Part shown: positions 8,211-18,313 of the stretch, one piece after another
How the letters are laid out: each line of letters opens with the position of its first letter
Numbering within the stretch: the stretch's first letter is position 1
Assembly: GCA_032718475.1 (NCBI GenBank)
Contig: JAUCBJ010007010.1
Span: forward strand, 1-24,674
Reading direction: 5' to 3'
Source: Nemertoderma westbladi
Taxonomy: Eukaryota > Xenacoelomorpha > Nemertodermatida > Nemertodermatidae
Length of the DNA: 24,674 bases
Notes under the pieces: generated by a model
What the model saw: only the letters and a program-made list of their open reading frames with translations
What the model was told of the DNA's origin: nothing
Database searches by the model: none
Made by a program: the position numbers and the translations under genes

Positions 8211-8639
8211 CTTGGATGTTGGTGTTGGATGTTGGTTGGTTGGTGGATAGAGGAATCGTTGGAACTAAAATTTGTTGAAGAGGTTAGTTTTTTTCAAATA
8301 TGAAGATAACTTGGACCTAGTCTATACCGGTATTTATTTTACAGTAGGGAAACAATGTAGAACATAAACCTTTCCCATGCGGATTAGCGATATATGCTCT
8401 GTTCATTGTTCTATTCCGAATGTGGGAGATGCATAGCGGATGTTTTAATAATATGCGGTGGTATACAGACTAGTAACAGATAGGATGGCATCGTCTTTGA
8501 CTATGAATACCAGCACATACCCTTAATCTTTTCTCACTGAGCTTAGCGTTGACCACCGTACACTCGCACACTCACAAGTAACAGATGCACTAGGCCTATT
8601 GTAGCCCACTCGTGAGCAGCAATGCTTAGTTAGCTAGCT
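8211..8639. other. Noncoding stretch between the 117-aa gene and the LINE
   Basis: Nothing coding is seen. Just upstream of the 117-aa gene is a GGTTGGT/GGATGTTGG simple-repeat patch (8215-8250). The 5' end of the LINE probably lies in the last part of this interval or in the next 100 bases, but no target duplication could be fixed by eye. Confidence 0.4.
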
Positions 8640-8761
8640 AGCTACGGTTGTAGAGTAGTGACTTGAGAAAGTAAGGGATAAGGGAGTAACCGTGTACTGA
8701 ACAACCGTGTACTGTGGACTGTACCGTACTGCAGTAAAGCAGTAATACAATTCAGTAATAA

Positions 8762-9892
8762 ATGACCTCCCACGGGACCGGTGATACTGGTGGCGCCGTG
8801 AGGGGAAACTCGATAACAAACTGTGGTATCGCTGTAAGTGACTGTGGTTTAATAGTAAATGAGCTGCTATGTTTTATGTGCAATAAGATTGATATACTAC
8901 CATCGGCCGTTTCGATTCAGGTATGCACTACAACCTACTCTGACGATGAAGTCGAGAAATCGAAGAAACTCTTGTACGATTACTGTTCTACAGAAACTTC
9001 ATCTCGATACATCAAGAGGCAAGGTAATAACAAGCGAAATGCAAATCTTGAAGATATGCTTAAGCTGATACAGGAATGTGGGGAGGATATTCCATCGTTT
9101 GTGGCTTTGGATCTGAGTAAACTACCACCGATAACCTATGACAGTATTGATGTGACTGCGTTGTACTCGGCTGCTAAACAGAATAGCGACGATGTTAAGG
9201 TTCTGTGCAGCACAATGTCACTGCAAGCGCGATCCGTTGATTCGTTGACGGAATTGGTTAAGAATTAATCCGAGGCTGTCAATGTAAACGCATCGGAAAC
9301 GTCAAATATTAGAAATAATAGCTATGTACAGCCTTCTGCGGTACCGGTACCTACCCGTAACGATGGAGGGTCAACTGCAAATCATGACGTAGACTCTCCG
9401 TGGACCACGCGAGTGTGAAGAGGAGGTCACGTGCGCGACATACCCGCTGGTAATTTGCAATTTACATCACGTCCTGCCTACCGCCAGCCACCCACTGAGC
9501 CGGAGATCCGTGGTGGAAGCAGGCAAGGGGGCAGGCAGCGGCGCCCAGTAGTTGTGGGAAGTGGCACAGTAGTAGATGGCGAGGGGTTTTCTATCGGCAC
9601 CGTGTCAACGAGAATCCAGCGAGCATTTGCTACTCGTTTCCCACCCGATCTGGACCCAAAATGCCTTGAGCGTTTTCTCCTTAAGAAGCTGAATTTAACG
9701 GAAGGATTAACAGTCGAGATGCTAAAGACTCGTTACGATACGTATAGTTCGGTCAAGGTTGAGTTGCTGAGTTCGGAGCCTCAGGTTCTCATGAATCCTT
9801 AGATCTGGCCGAGCGGAGCTCTGGTTAAGGAGTTCGTCGGAGGAAACCGACGTCGCCCCGCTGCTGTAGATCCTGAAGTTCTTAAGGTCTGA
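8762..9892 (+). pseudogene. LINE ORF1, three in-frame stops
   Basis: A single frame of about 376 codons runs from ATG 8762 to TGA 9890-9892. It is interrupted by TAA (9266-9268), TGA (9416-9418) and TAG (9800-9802). Residues just after the N-terminus (IDILPSAVSIQVC, then a DDEVEKSKKLLYDYC helix) resemble the N-terminal domain of ORF1 proteins in invertebrate LINEs. Near the end, WPSGALVKEFV is the usual C-terminal block of such proteins and lies beyond the third stop, showing that the frame once continued. The middle is Arg/Gly-rich, as expected for an RNA-binding ORF1 protein. These are substitutions, unlike the frame shifts seen in the viral genes. Confidence 0.7.
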
Positions 9893-9947
9893 AACTGAAA
9901 GTCTCGGTGATAAGCCTATAAGTTGAGTTTTTGAAGGTTTTTTTAGT

Positions 9948-10985
9948 ATGGAAGTCACCTCATTCAATTGTAATGGATTGTTTGATAGTAGGAATCGGGG
10001 CTACCTTAAACCAACTGTAGTTGATCTATTTAATCGATATGATATTGTGTGTCTACAGGAGACTTGGTTTAGCAAACAGGACTTATCTCGATTAAATACT
10101 TTGCATCCTGGGCTGCACGGGACTGGGGTTGCAGTTACAGATTACGGTAGTGGTGTTCATCATGGGAGGAACAAAGGCGGAGTAGCGATTTTTTGGAAAT
10201 CACAGTACGATAATTACATACAACCTTTATCATTCGATTACGATTGGCTATGTGCAATAGAAATCAATATTGATAATCATAAATTTGTTTTCATAAATGT
10301 GTATCTGCCATTTGAACACCGCGATAATGAGGCGGATTCTTTGTTTAAGTTGGGTACAATACATAATCTTATTGATGAATTGGGAACTAGCATGACTTTT
10401 ATTATAGGAGATTTTAACTCTGATATATCTGATGATAAATCATTGTTTGGTAAACACCTTATTGAGTTTTGTAGTGACACGGACTTAATTTTGTCGAGTA
10501 AGCAGTTTATTAACTCAGGATTTACATATGTTGATAGTTACTGGGGCTCAGTATCGTGGCTTGACCACTGCCTGTGCACAGCTGATGCTCACAGTGCTAT
10601 TACACGCCTAAACATTTTGTATGATGATTCACGTGGTGTGGATCATATTCCGTTTGACCTTGGTTTAAATGTATCTGCGGTGCCTTCTGTAAATTTTTTT
10701 AACAGTGATGACTCTGTACGCAGCACCGGATGTAAATTTAATTGGAGTAGAGCTAATAAAAAAGATATAGATAATTTTTGTGAGCAAACGGCGCTTAAAT
10801 TAGATAAGCTCTCCTCGTGTACTGGCGATTATATTTTATGTAAAGACATTAACTGTACAGATAGTGATCATATATCTAATTTAGAAAATTTTATGAATCG
10901 GTTATTTCTGCCTTACATGAATCCGAACACACTAATGGTTCTAGAACTAATAGTAAAAATATCATTCCTGGGTGGAATGATCTGA
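9948..10985 (+). pseudogene. LINE ORF2 N-terminal part: AP-type endonuclease
   Basis: Endonuclease/exonuclease/phosphatase fold: NCNGL at residues 7-11, Glu38 in QETW, GDFNS at 154-158, SWLDHCLC at 203-210 and DHIPF at 232-236. Together these give the full set of metal-binding and catalytic positions for nicking target DNA. The frame ends at 10985. Its last ~25 residues are out of frame, and the genuine continuation (IIPGWNDLI, then SLWREAG) is in the next frame from about 10945, so a one-base shift separates it from the reverse transcriptase. Confidence 0.85.
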
Positions 10986-12814
10986 TTAGGCAACATTATG
11001 ATGCATCTCGCGATACATTCTCTCTGTGGCGTGAGGCGGGACGACCCCGATCTGGCCCAATTTTCGATCTGAAAAGGCGAGCGGACTTGCGTTTTAAATA
11101 CGCTGTCCGTGCAGCCAAAAATAACAAAAACAAAATTCGTTGCGAAATGTTAGCCAAAAAACTGTCTGGTAAAAATACTCGTGACTTTTGGAAAGAAATT
11201 AAAAAAATTAACAATTGTAATACTCCATTACCAACTTCGATTGATGGTACTACAGGTACTGCAGAGATTGCTGAGATGTGGCGTAAACATTATTATGATC
11301 TTTTTAATTGTTTAAAGCGCACAACCAATAATTTACACTGTACCGATAAAATTAATTACGAAGATATGTGTGTTAGTGCTGAGGAGGTTCGTAGTAATAT
11401 TGAGTCTTTATCAAATAATAAATCTTGTGGTTTAGACGGCATATTTGCAGAACATTTAAAGTACAGTAGCAGTATACTATATGAAATTTTAGCAACTTTA
11501 TTTACGAGTTTCTTTGTTTATGGTTATCTTCCTAATAACTTAATATCTGTTATATTGGTGCCGATAATTAAAGATAAAACAGCTAAAATTAACAGTAAAG
11601 ATAATTACAGACCGATAGCGTTAGCAAGCATCATTTCAAAGGTAATGGAAAAAATAATACTGCATAGGATAGAACCTAATCTAAAAACAACGCATAATCA
11701 ATTTGGTTTTAAAAGTAAATTAGGTACCGATATGTGCATATTTTCCCTGAAAGAAATGATATACAAATACAGACAGTTACAATCTACTATGTTTGTCACT
11801 TTCTTGGACGCCTCTAAGGCATTTGATAGAATAAACCATGATGTGCTTTTTGGTACTCTAATTAAACGGGGGGTTCCCCAATATATAGTGCGATTAATAA
11901 TTTTCTGGTATGTTCATCAAACATTCTGTGTTAGGTGGGGCCCAAATGTTTCGGCTTCTTTCACCGTTTCTAACGGAGTAAGACAGGGTGGAATACTGAG
12001 CCCTTTCCTATTTAACATTTATATGAATATATTATCTACTAAATTAATTAGCTGCAATATAGGGTGTCTTATGTATCATACATTATGCAATAATATTTTG
12101 TATGCTGATGATTTAGTTTTATTGTCTCCGTCTGTAAAAGGTATGCAAAAACTGCTGAAATTGTGCTCTGAGTTTGGAGACGAATATGATGTAATTTTCA
12201 ACGCAACAAAAAGTGCTACTTTATATATTCGATCAAAATCTCAAATATCGTGGAATTTTCCTTCATTTAAAATAGGCAATATTGCTCTTCCAATCAAAAA
12301 AGAATATAAATATTTAGGACATTATATTACCAATACACTATCTGATGATAGAGATATTTTACGACAACGTAGGAAACTATATATGCAGGCAAATAGTTTG
12401 AAACGCAGATTTTTTATGTGTTCAAATTATATTAAGCAACGTTTATTTCAATCCTATTGTACGCCGATGTATACAGCTCACTTATGGTGCAATTATACTA
12501 AAACTGTATATAATAAATTTACAGCATCATATAATAATACATTTCGAATTCTTATGGGATATCCCAAAAATTGTAGTGCCTCAGAAATGTTTTTATTTAA
12601 TCGTTTGCCTAGTTGTGCTGCTGTGATTCGTAATCTCATTTATAATTTCATTGTTAGGATCGATAAATCATCTAATACTATTATCTCCAGCTGTTCTACA
12701 TCTGATTGTATATATTTTTCCCCATTGCGACGGTTTTGGATGACTGAATTACATATTAATTTTAAATTGCCGAAGCTGTTATATATTAATTCCGTTAAGG
12801 CCTTATTCTGGTAA
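10950..12814 (+). pseudogene. LINE ORF2 C-terminal part: reverse transcriptase
   Basis: The frame is open from about 10950 and has no own start codon. Reverse transcriptase motifs appear in order: YRPIALASI, FLDASKAFDRI (motif A Asp), NGVRQGGILSPFLFNIYM, YADD at 12101-12112 (catalytic Asp pair), then NATKS and YLGHYI. The domain itself is intact, but it is cut off from the endonuclease by a frame change near 10910-10945. It would copy the LINE RNA at nicked target DNA. The C-terminal ~150 residues match the usual extended thumb region. The 3' UTR follows immediately. Confidence 0.9.
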
Positions 12815-12870
12815 ATAACGCTTACATTTATTGGTTGTTTGGTGATGGTGGTGTAGTAATAAAAAAAAAT

Positions 12871-13130
12871 TAATAATGTTATGGTGCAAAGTGGACTTCG
12901 TGTTCAGAATATACAATATAATAATAATAATATACTATGCCTACTTGAGAGTTACAAGCAATCGCACTACTGAAGTTAGTTTAGTTAATTTCCCCTCCCT
13001 CAAACTAGTTGTTGATTTTAAAAAAATATTCATAAATTTCTTCTCCCACCAATTTAATATATATATATTTTACAGTAAAAATCTCCACCACCACCACCAA
13101 AGAGCAACAACAACAATAATTTCACTCGCA
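12871..13130. other. Noncoding A/T-rich spacer with simple repeats
   Basis: Short (AAT)n at 12920-12935, CACCAC at 13083-13099 and CAACAA at 13107-13118. No gene is supported. This probably includes the 3' flank of the LINE and the 3' end of the minus-strand viral block. Confidence 0.5.
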
Positions 13131-13712
13131 CTAATTATATTTTACATCAAAAACCCCCGCACCAAACAATAATAAATTATTAACCAGTTTGTTGAATATA
13201 GGATAATATATATGAAATTTAAACGGGGAACACATTAATGTGCATTTACCAGTGTAGAAACAGCAAACAACAACAATATTATTTATTCTGACTTTACAGT
13301 TATTTAATATTTCAGGGTCGTATGAAATTTCTAGTTTAACATTATCAAATATAACATAAAACCCGATATTGTTTATAAGTAACCTATAAATTACAGTATC
13401 GATACTAAAAATATAAGTACACAAATTGATTGATTTAAAAATCAAATTAATGTTTGTTTTTTCTAATATATGCTTTTTCACTTTATTAAAATTATATTTT
13501 CTACCGAGAATTGTTATTCGTCCATTTGTAAACATTAATATGGTTGCACCAAATACCTTATATATAAACTGATTAGGTTTGAGTACAATTTTACCATTCA
13601 ATTGATTTTTTAATTCTTTTAAATTAAGTCCATAAATGATCTGCTTACAACTTATATTTTTATTTACTATTTGATAATTCATCATCAACACCGTCGTCTT
13701 TTGGTTCTTCAT
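13131..13712 (-). CDS. TATA-binding-protein-like protein (two-repeat fold)
   Basis: A 193-aa protein with an internal two-repeat pattern like TBP. Repeat one contains GATILMFTNGRITILG (55-70) and repeat two contains NIVVVCCFYTGKCTLMC (145-161). Phe61 and Phe152 occupy the place of the DNA-intercalating pair F116/F207 of yeast TBP, and they are exactly 91 residues apart, as there. SYDPEIL (130-136) and YYPIFNKLV (169-177) match the blocks before and after the second TBP sheet. The first loop of repeat one is about five residues shorter. If correct, it could recruit host polymerase to viral promoters or bind viral DNA otherwise. It overlaps the polymerase 3' end by 53 bases; starts at 13685 or 13682 would reduce this. 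The frame is intact. Identification is by pattern only. Confidence 0.6.
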   Translation of the reverse strand: MKNQKTTVLMMNYQIVNKNISCKQIIYGLNLKELKNQLNGKIVLKPNQFIYKVFGATILMFTNGRITILGRKYNFNKVKKHILEKTNINLIFKSINLCTYIFSIDTVIYRLLINNIGFYVIFDNVKLEISYDPEILNNCKVRINNIVVVCCFYTGKCTLMCSPFKFHIYYPIFNKLVNNLLLFGAGVFDVKYN

Positions 13713-14427
13713 AAATTGGTATATTTGATATTTTTATAGGTTTTTTGAGGTTTGTTTTATAGTGCCCCCAAGGAAGTGATTGATTTTTATTAACCCAATA
13801 AAGTTTATCATCAAAGCTACTGAGTGCAAATTTATTTTGCTTTAAGGTATAAATATGATGTAATTTAGATTGAAATCTGTGTATGTTTTTTTTTATTTCT
13901 TCATTTGAGTTATATGCTTTTAAATATTCTTCATGTGTAATATTCGTTTCCACAACAGCTCTTGTAATACCTTTTGCTCTACGAATATTTTTATTATTCC
14001 ATTCCAAAATTGAATATAATTTTGGTCTTAAAAATACTGCTTGTTTAATTTCGCGTGAGGCTAGTTCGTCTTTACAGTAATAGAGTCTGGATTTATTTTT
14101 ATCGCTGTAGAGTGGGTGATCCTTAGGGTAATTGGATGTATCTAAAATATTATTTTTAATTAAGGCTTTTAAAAAATTATTCTGCAATGTATTGTAGTAA
14201 CAACCTATTAATGAGTCAGTGTCTGATGCAGCAATTTCAATACGGCAGTTTAATTCTTTCTCAATAGGTAGCAATTTATCGTAAAACAGCTGATACATAT
14301 CTAATTTAGCCAAGTCCAACACAGTGCTACCAATAAATATAGGCTTATCGAGAGTTACAGAGTCTTTCACTAATAAATGTCCCGATAATGTATTATTGTA
14401 TATTATAAATTGTTCATTTAATACGAT
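13660..14427 (-). pseudogene. polB: Protein-primed DNA polymerase B, C-terminal part (palm motif C to end)
   Basis: Carries motif C as SDTDSL, with catalytic Asp50 and Asp52 numbered from the GTG at 14370. It is followed by RPKLYS and RRAKGITRAVV (the Lys-containing motif of PolB) and the terminal block DDKLYWVNKNQSLPWGHYK, typical of the C-terminus of Polinton polymerases. The frame is open upstream to 14427, without an ATG, and homology continues through that stretch. It is therefore a continuation of the middle fragment after a one-base frame change near 14415-14435. It ends with an acidic tail overlapping the TBP-like gene. Confidence 0.9.
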
Positions 14428-16201
14428 TTACCAATTGGTCGCATTTATCATTGCTATTTGCAATACGAAAGTTGCACCGATCTCTTATCTTTTCGATTGA
14501 TTTGCCAAACAACAAATTATTCAGCAATTTCACAACAGCTGTTTCAATATAACTTTTTGCTAGTCGCCTTTGATTAATATTAAAATCGATGTAATTTTTA
14601 AATACAAATTCTTGTTGAAAAGAATATAATTTATGTATTTTAGTAACAATTAATCCATATTTTATATAAAATTTTAACAGTTTCAAATGTAAATGATAAA
14701 ACTCTTTATCAAATTGCGTCAGCAAGAGTTTTGGTATAGGCATCCTATATTTACGTGAGGTACCTCTTTGTATCGACAAGTTATTAAATTGTTCCCTCAT
14801 ATAAGGTGAAAGCATTGATTCATTTATACTTAAATGCTCAGGGGCTAACGGTAATTGTAATGTTTGATCGTGAATAGCTTTGGGATAATTTAAATCACAT
14901 ATTAAAAAATATCCAGTAGGTCCAACAATGTCTAAATCTACCAAGTACTCGATTAGTTTTTCTGGAATTGCATTCTCTAAGTGTTTAATACTTACTTCTT
15001 TGAATTGTGAGGTGGGTAGTTTTTTACTTAAATTCCCAGAATATAAAGAGTTGAAATCAATATTAAAAATATGGCATTCTTCCTTAGTAGAATCATATGT
15101 ACTTGTACCTGGTATATTTGATTCTATATAATGCTTTCGACAAAATGAAACACCACCCCTAATTGATTTTTCAAAATCTCTATATGTCTGATAATCCTTT
15201 ATTAATTCTATTTTACATTTGTTATATTTTAGCGCGCAATCATAGGTAAATGACGCGATACTACAGTAAAAAACCGCTTCTAAATCGTAATTTTGTTTAC
15301 AAACATTCCTAAAATTCTCAAATATATCAGCAAGCAAACAAACATCGAGTTTTAAATAGGCTAAAAGATAATCTTTGAGATTCGCACAGTCGAATTCTAC
15401 CCATGATAATCCCGCAAACCTATAATCTTCAATAGTGCATGTTTTTTGTGTTAAGTTACTAAAAAAATTATTTATAGATGGCAAACCGGTATCATTAAAT
15501 TTATTTATATCTGTCAAGTACTCGTATGGAAATACACCTTTCCGTTTAATTGTTGAGTTATTCAAGTTTGGATAAAAATATTTCATTTCTTGTAGAGTAA
15601 TAGGTAAAATTGAGCTTATATCATGACTCGCTACATCCTTTGTTGAACACTCCACTAAATTACTTAAAGAAAAGCTTAAAAACTGATATGTGTCTAAGAA
15701 ACGTAACTCAATTTTCTTAGAAGTGTTTTTAATTGGGATAAATGCACTCAGTGAAATATATTGTTCTGTATTTCTCGGTATAACCTTTATATCCCAATCT
15801 GTGTATTTCTTATCTCTAAATCCGTTTTGTAATATACAATGTATATCGTACTGGTTGGAATTGTGCCCACAAAGTACATACAGGTATCGTTTTAATGATA
15901 AACTTCGGTTACAACTATTACAGGCTGCTGTATTATATTTACCAGTAATATGTGAATGATGTCTGTTTTTCCCTACTTTATTATTTAAAGTAACATTACA
16001 ATAAAAACAGAATTTTGATTGTTCAAAATTTACAAAATCAATATTAGTAAATGACATAGTTTTATGAGTGTATATTTCTGACCAACAACATAATTCAGTT
16101 AAATCAATATATAATGAATCTAAGAAATCTTGAATACAATTATTATTATTATTTGACTTTACGAATGTTTTCAAATGACATGACTCACAGCACACGGTAT
16201 A
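14414..16201 (-). pseudogene. polB: Protein-primed DNA polymerase B, middle part (exonuclease and palm motifs A, B)
   Basis: Numbering is from the GTG at 16195, which is not a real start. A treble-clef-like cluster C63-x2-C66 ... H80/H82 ... C92-x2-C95 comes first. Exo II is HNSNQYDIHC with Asp117, and Exo III is Y280-LKL-D284. Motif A is DFNSLY with Asp380. Motif B is NLLFGK (560-565), with the common Ser and Tyr replaced by Leu and Phe. The long segment between motifs A and B fits the TPR1-type insertion of protein-primed polymerases. The frame is open for 593 residues without nonsense codons. It is joined to the N-terminal part by a frame change near 16185, with an overlap. Confidence 0.92.
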
Positions 16202-17685
16202 TGCTCCTGTATAAATTGATTAGGCCTATTAACTGAAGGTTGTAAGATACATTCTATATCAAAGTAGGTGACAAACAATGGGGTTAAGGTTCTATCTAAA
16301 TTTGTAAAACTAATGTGTGTTCTTTTTTTATTAGGTAGTTTCTCTCGTTGACTTCTGCCTTGGTAGCAAGCGAGACGGTGTTGATGAAGAACTTCGGAAC
16401 GAAAAAAATGAGCCAAGCACCTTTCACAATATTTCCTATTTTGGATATGAAGAGCTCTCGTATTCAGCAATCGATTCAAGTTAGTTATGCAAACATAATG
16501 GTTCAGTTTAGGTACATTGTTATTTTTTACTACAAGTAATATATTTAATAACTGTTTATCAGGTGTAATTTTACTAAACGGTGGTTGTCTTAATATAGAT
16601 ACAGGTGTGCGTTTGTTGTCTTTATTCCAACATAGTAAATTAATTATATATTTTGAATTTTGTTTTTCAAAAAGTTTAATCGCTAGCTGCCACTCTGTTG
16701 GATAATCATTTATCCCGTTGTCAAAAATGAAATGACTCATATAATTTTTGTACGACGAAGTAAGCTGTTTGTTGTTTTTCACTTTGCTACCAAATTTTGC
16801 GGCTATAATTGCCCATTTAAAACAGTCATTATCTACCGTTTGAATATTTATTGTACATTTTTTAGCTGATAAAGCCTTAGGTAATTCCATATATCCTTGT
16901 CCCTTATATAGTAACGACCTACACTTAGATTCAGCTAATTTAATTTCAACCCTTAATAAAGATTTAATACGCCACCCCGAACCACGTGTGTTAAAGATGG
17001 TTATTTTTTGTAATATATTTTCAAGCACATACTCAAACCATGTGTCAAAACTTTGCGATGAATCTACAGTATTAATAGCACCACCGGACGAATTGAAATA
17101 AAAGGTTTCCAATTGTTCACCTTCAGAAAAATTTGATCTGTACATTAATACATTTAGACCTAACCACAGTCTAAGAACATTCATTTCTTTCAATCTATCT
17201 AATATTAACTGAAGAATATTACCTCGAATTTGAGTTAATATTGTTTCTACATCGGGATAATCTCTAGAAGTTGGGAGGTCGTGGACATAAATTTCAAGAC
17301 GATTATCGTGAGCTTCTTTTTCCCGCGTAAAAATTGTTGCGCATGTACCAAGAGCCATCCTTAGGTTTTTTCTAGATAATATATTTTTATGTTGCGGAAA
17401 TTTACGCTTTCTTGTGTAGTAACATTTCAAGTGACAATCGTGTCGTAGATAATCGTCATATGTATACTCTTTATTACAGGTAGAACAAGTCAATTGATAG
17501 GTGCGGAACTCCATTTCTTTACAACCAGTAGTTGATTCATGTCGTTTACAAATTTCGCTGCTTGAAGTCACGACGTGACACTTAAAACAAGAATAACCTT
17601 CAAAATGCGAGCGTAGGTGGCGTAAATAATTATGTCTAGTTACATTCATATGACAGAATGAACAACATATTGTTATTTTATCCAT
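16171..17685 (-). pseudogene. polB: Protein-primed DNA polymerase B, N-terminal zinc-finger region and Exo I
   Basis: Starts at a real ATG. The first ~95 residues hold three Cys/His clusters: CSFCHMNVTRHNYLRHLRSH, then CFKC...HESTTGC, then CSTC...HDCHLKC. They look like C2H2-type fingers and may bind DNA or the terminal protein. The following ~250 residues are unassigned; in protein-primed polymerases the terminal protein can be fused here. Near the end Exo I is YFDIECIL with Asp476 and Glu478. After that, homology passes into the next frame at about 16185. Summed length over the three pieces is about 1330 residues, normal for Polinton PolB. The start lies about 20 bases after an (ATT)n run. 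Confidence 0.88.
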
Positions 17686-17881
17686 GTTGAAGTTTGTTTA
17701 GATAAATAATAATAATAATAATAATTATAATAAAATATCTCCAAAGATTAAAATGAAATGAAATGAAATGTTATTGACTATATCTAAACGTTTATATGCT
17801 AGCGAGTGAAATAATTTTAAATCAATCACCAATCACCAATCGCTTATGGCTATTGGAAACCACAAAGAGTTTAACTTATGA
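17686..17881. repeat. Spacer with (AAT)n and (AAATG)n microsatellites
   Basis: An AAT/ATT run at 17706-17727 and AAATG units at 17750-17770 lie between the polymerase start and the next upstream gene. The 196-base gap is the only sizeable one inside the minus-strand viral block and is the likely site of a polymerase promoter; no clear TATA box was fixed. Confidence 0.5.
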
Positions 17882-18301
17882 TCAGGGGCTCCCCATGTTA
17901 GAATAATAATCAGGTTTCCATGGAGAATTAGTAACTGGATCTACTGGAACTAGCTGACCAACAACTTTCTGTTTCTTTGCAGGTGATGTGCTGGTTAATT
18001 TACTCGATGATCTTGGCTTCCGAGGTAATATTTCAGGAAAGACCTGTTGCGATTGAGAGCAACTCTCTTCAACATCCAGATTAGGTGATGGGATCTCTAC
18101 GAATGCTTTAGGTTTATCCAAAAGGACAAAACCATCTACATGAGCTTCACCAAGAGAAACGCCGTCCATCGCTTCTTTGAGAAAACTAATACGGGGTTTA
18201 TCCTTCAAGTAATGCAACTCAATAGAATTTCCGCCGGCTACTACTTTGGTAGAATAATCGGTGTTGGTGATAATAATTTTTTTATTATTGGTTTTAATCA
18301 T
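17882..18301 (-). CDS. Hypothetical 139-aa viral protein with basic, Ser-rich tail
   Basis: I do not recognise it. Residues 1-70 are strand-rich (KKIIITNTDY, then SIELHYL, then GFVLLDKPKAFVEI). The rest is Pro/Ser-rich and probably disordered, with RKPRSSSK and SPAKKQKV, which could act as nuclear localisation signals. It follows the PC4-like gene by 12 bases in the same orientation, suggesting co-expression. The small size, acidic-then-basic order and position beside a DNA-binding gene make an accessory role in replication or transcription plausible, but this is inference. The frame is intact from an ATG. Confidence 0.5.
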   Translation of the reverse strand: MIKTNNKKIIITNTDYSTKVVAGGNSIELHYLKDKPRISFLKEAMDGVSLGEAHVDGFVLLDKPKAFVEIPSPNLDVEESCSQSQQVFPEILPRKPRSSSKLTSTSPAKKQKVVGQLVPVDPVTNSPWKPDYYSNMGSP

Positions 18302-18313
18302 TTTGAGACGGTC

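Larger units (their letters stand above)
8640..12870 (+). mobile_element. Non-LTR retrotransposon (LINE, CR1/Jockey-like group), defective
   Basis: ORF1 (8762-9892, broken), an apurinic-type endonuclease (from 9948) and a reverse transcriptase (to 12814) occur in the standard order on the plus strand, followed by a short 3' UTR with an A-run near 12860-12868. Both reading frames are damaged, so it cannot move autonomously. It lies between the minus-strand TBP-like gene and the 117-aa gene, inside the viral element. The clade is not certain; the ORF1 style and the EN-RT arrangement fit the CR1/L2/Rex/Jockey assemblage. Both ends are approximate. Confidence 0.85.

Noticed and set aside
12876-13172. 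98-aa plus-strand frame after the LINE
   Set aside because: It is low-complexity, driven by simple repeats, overlaps the end of the TBP-like gene on the other strand, and has no motif.
13660-17685. PolB pieces as exons of a spliced gene
   Set aside because: Neighbouring pieces overlap or abut within tens of bases and homology is continuous across each change; there is no room for introns or splice-site pairs.
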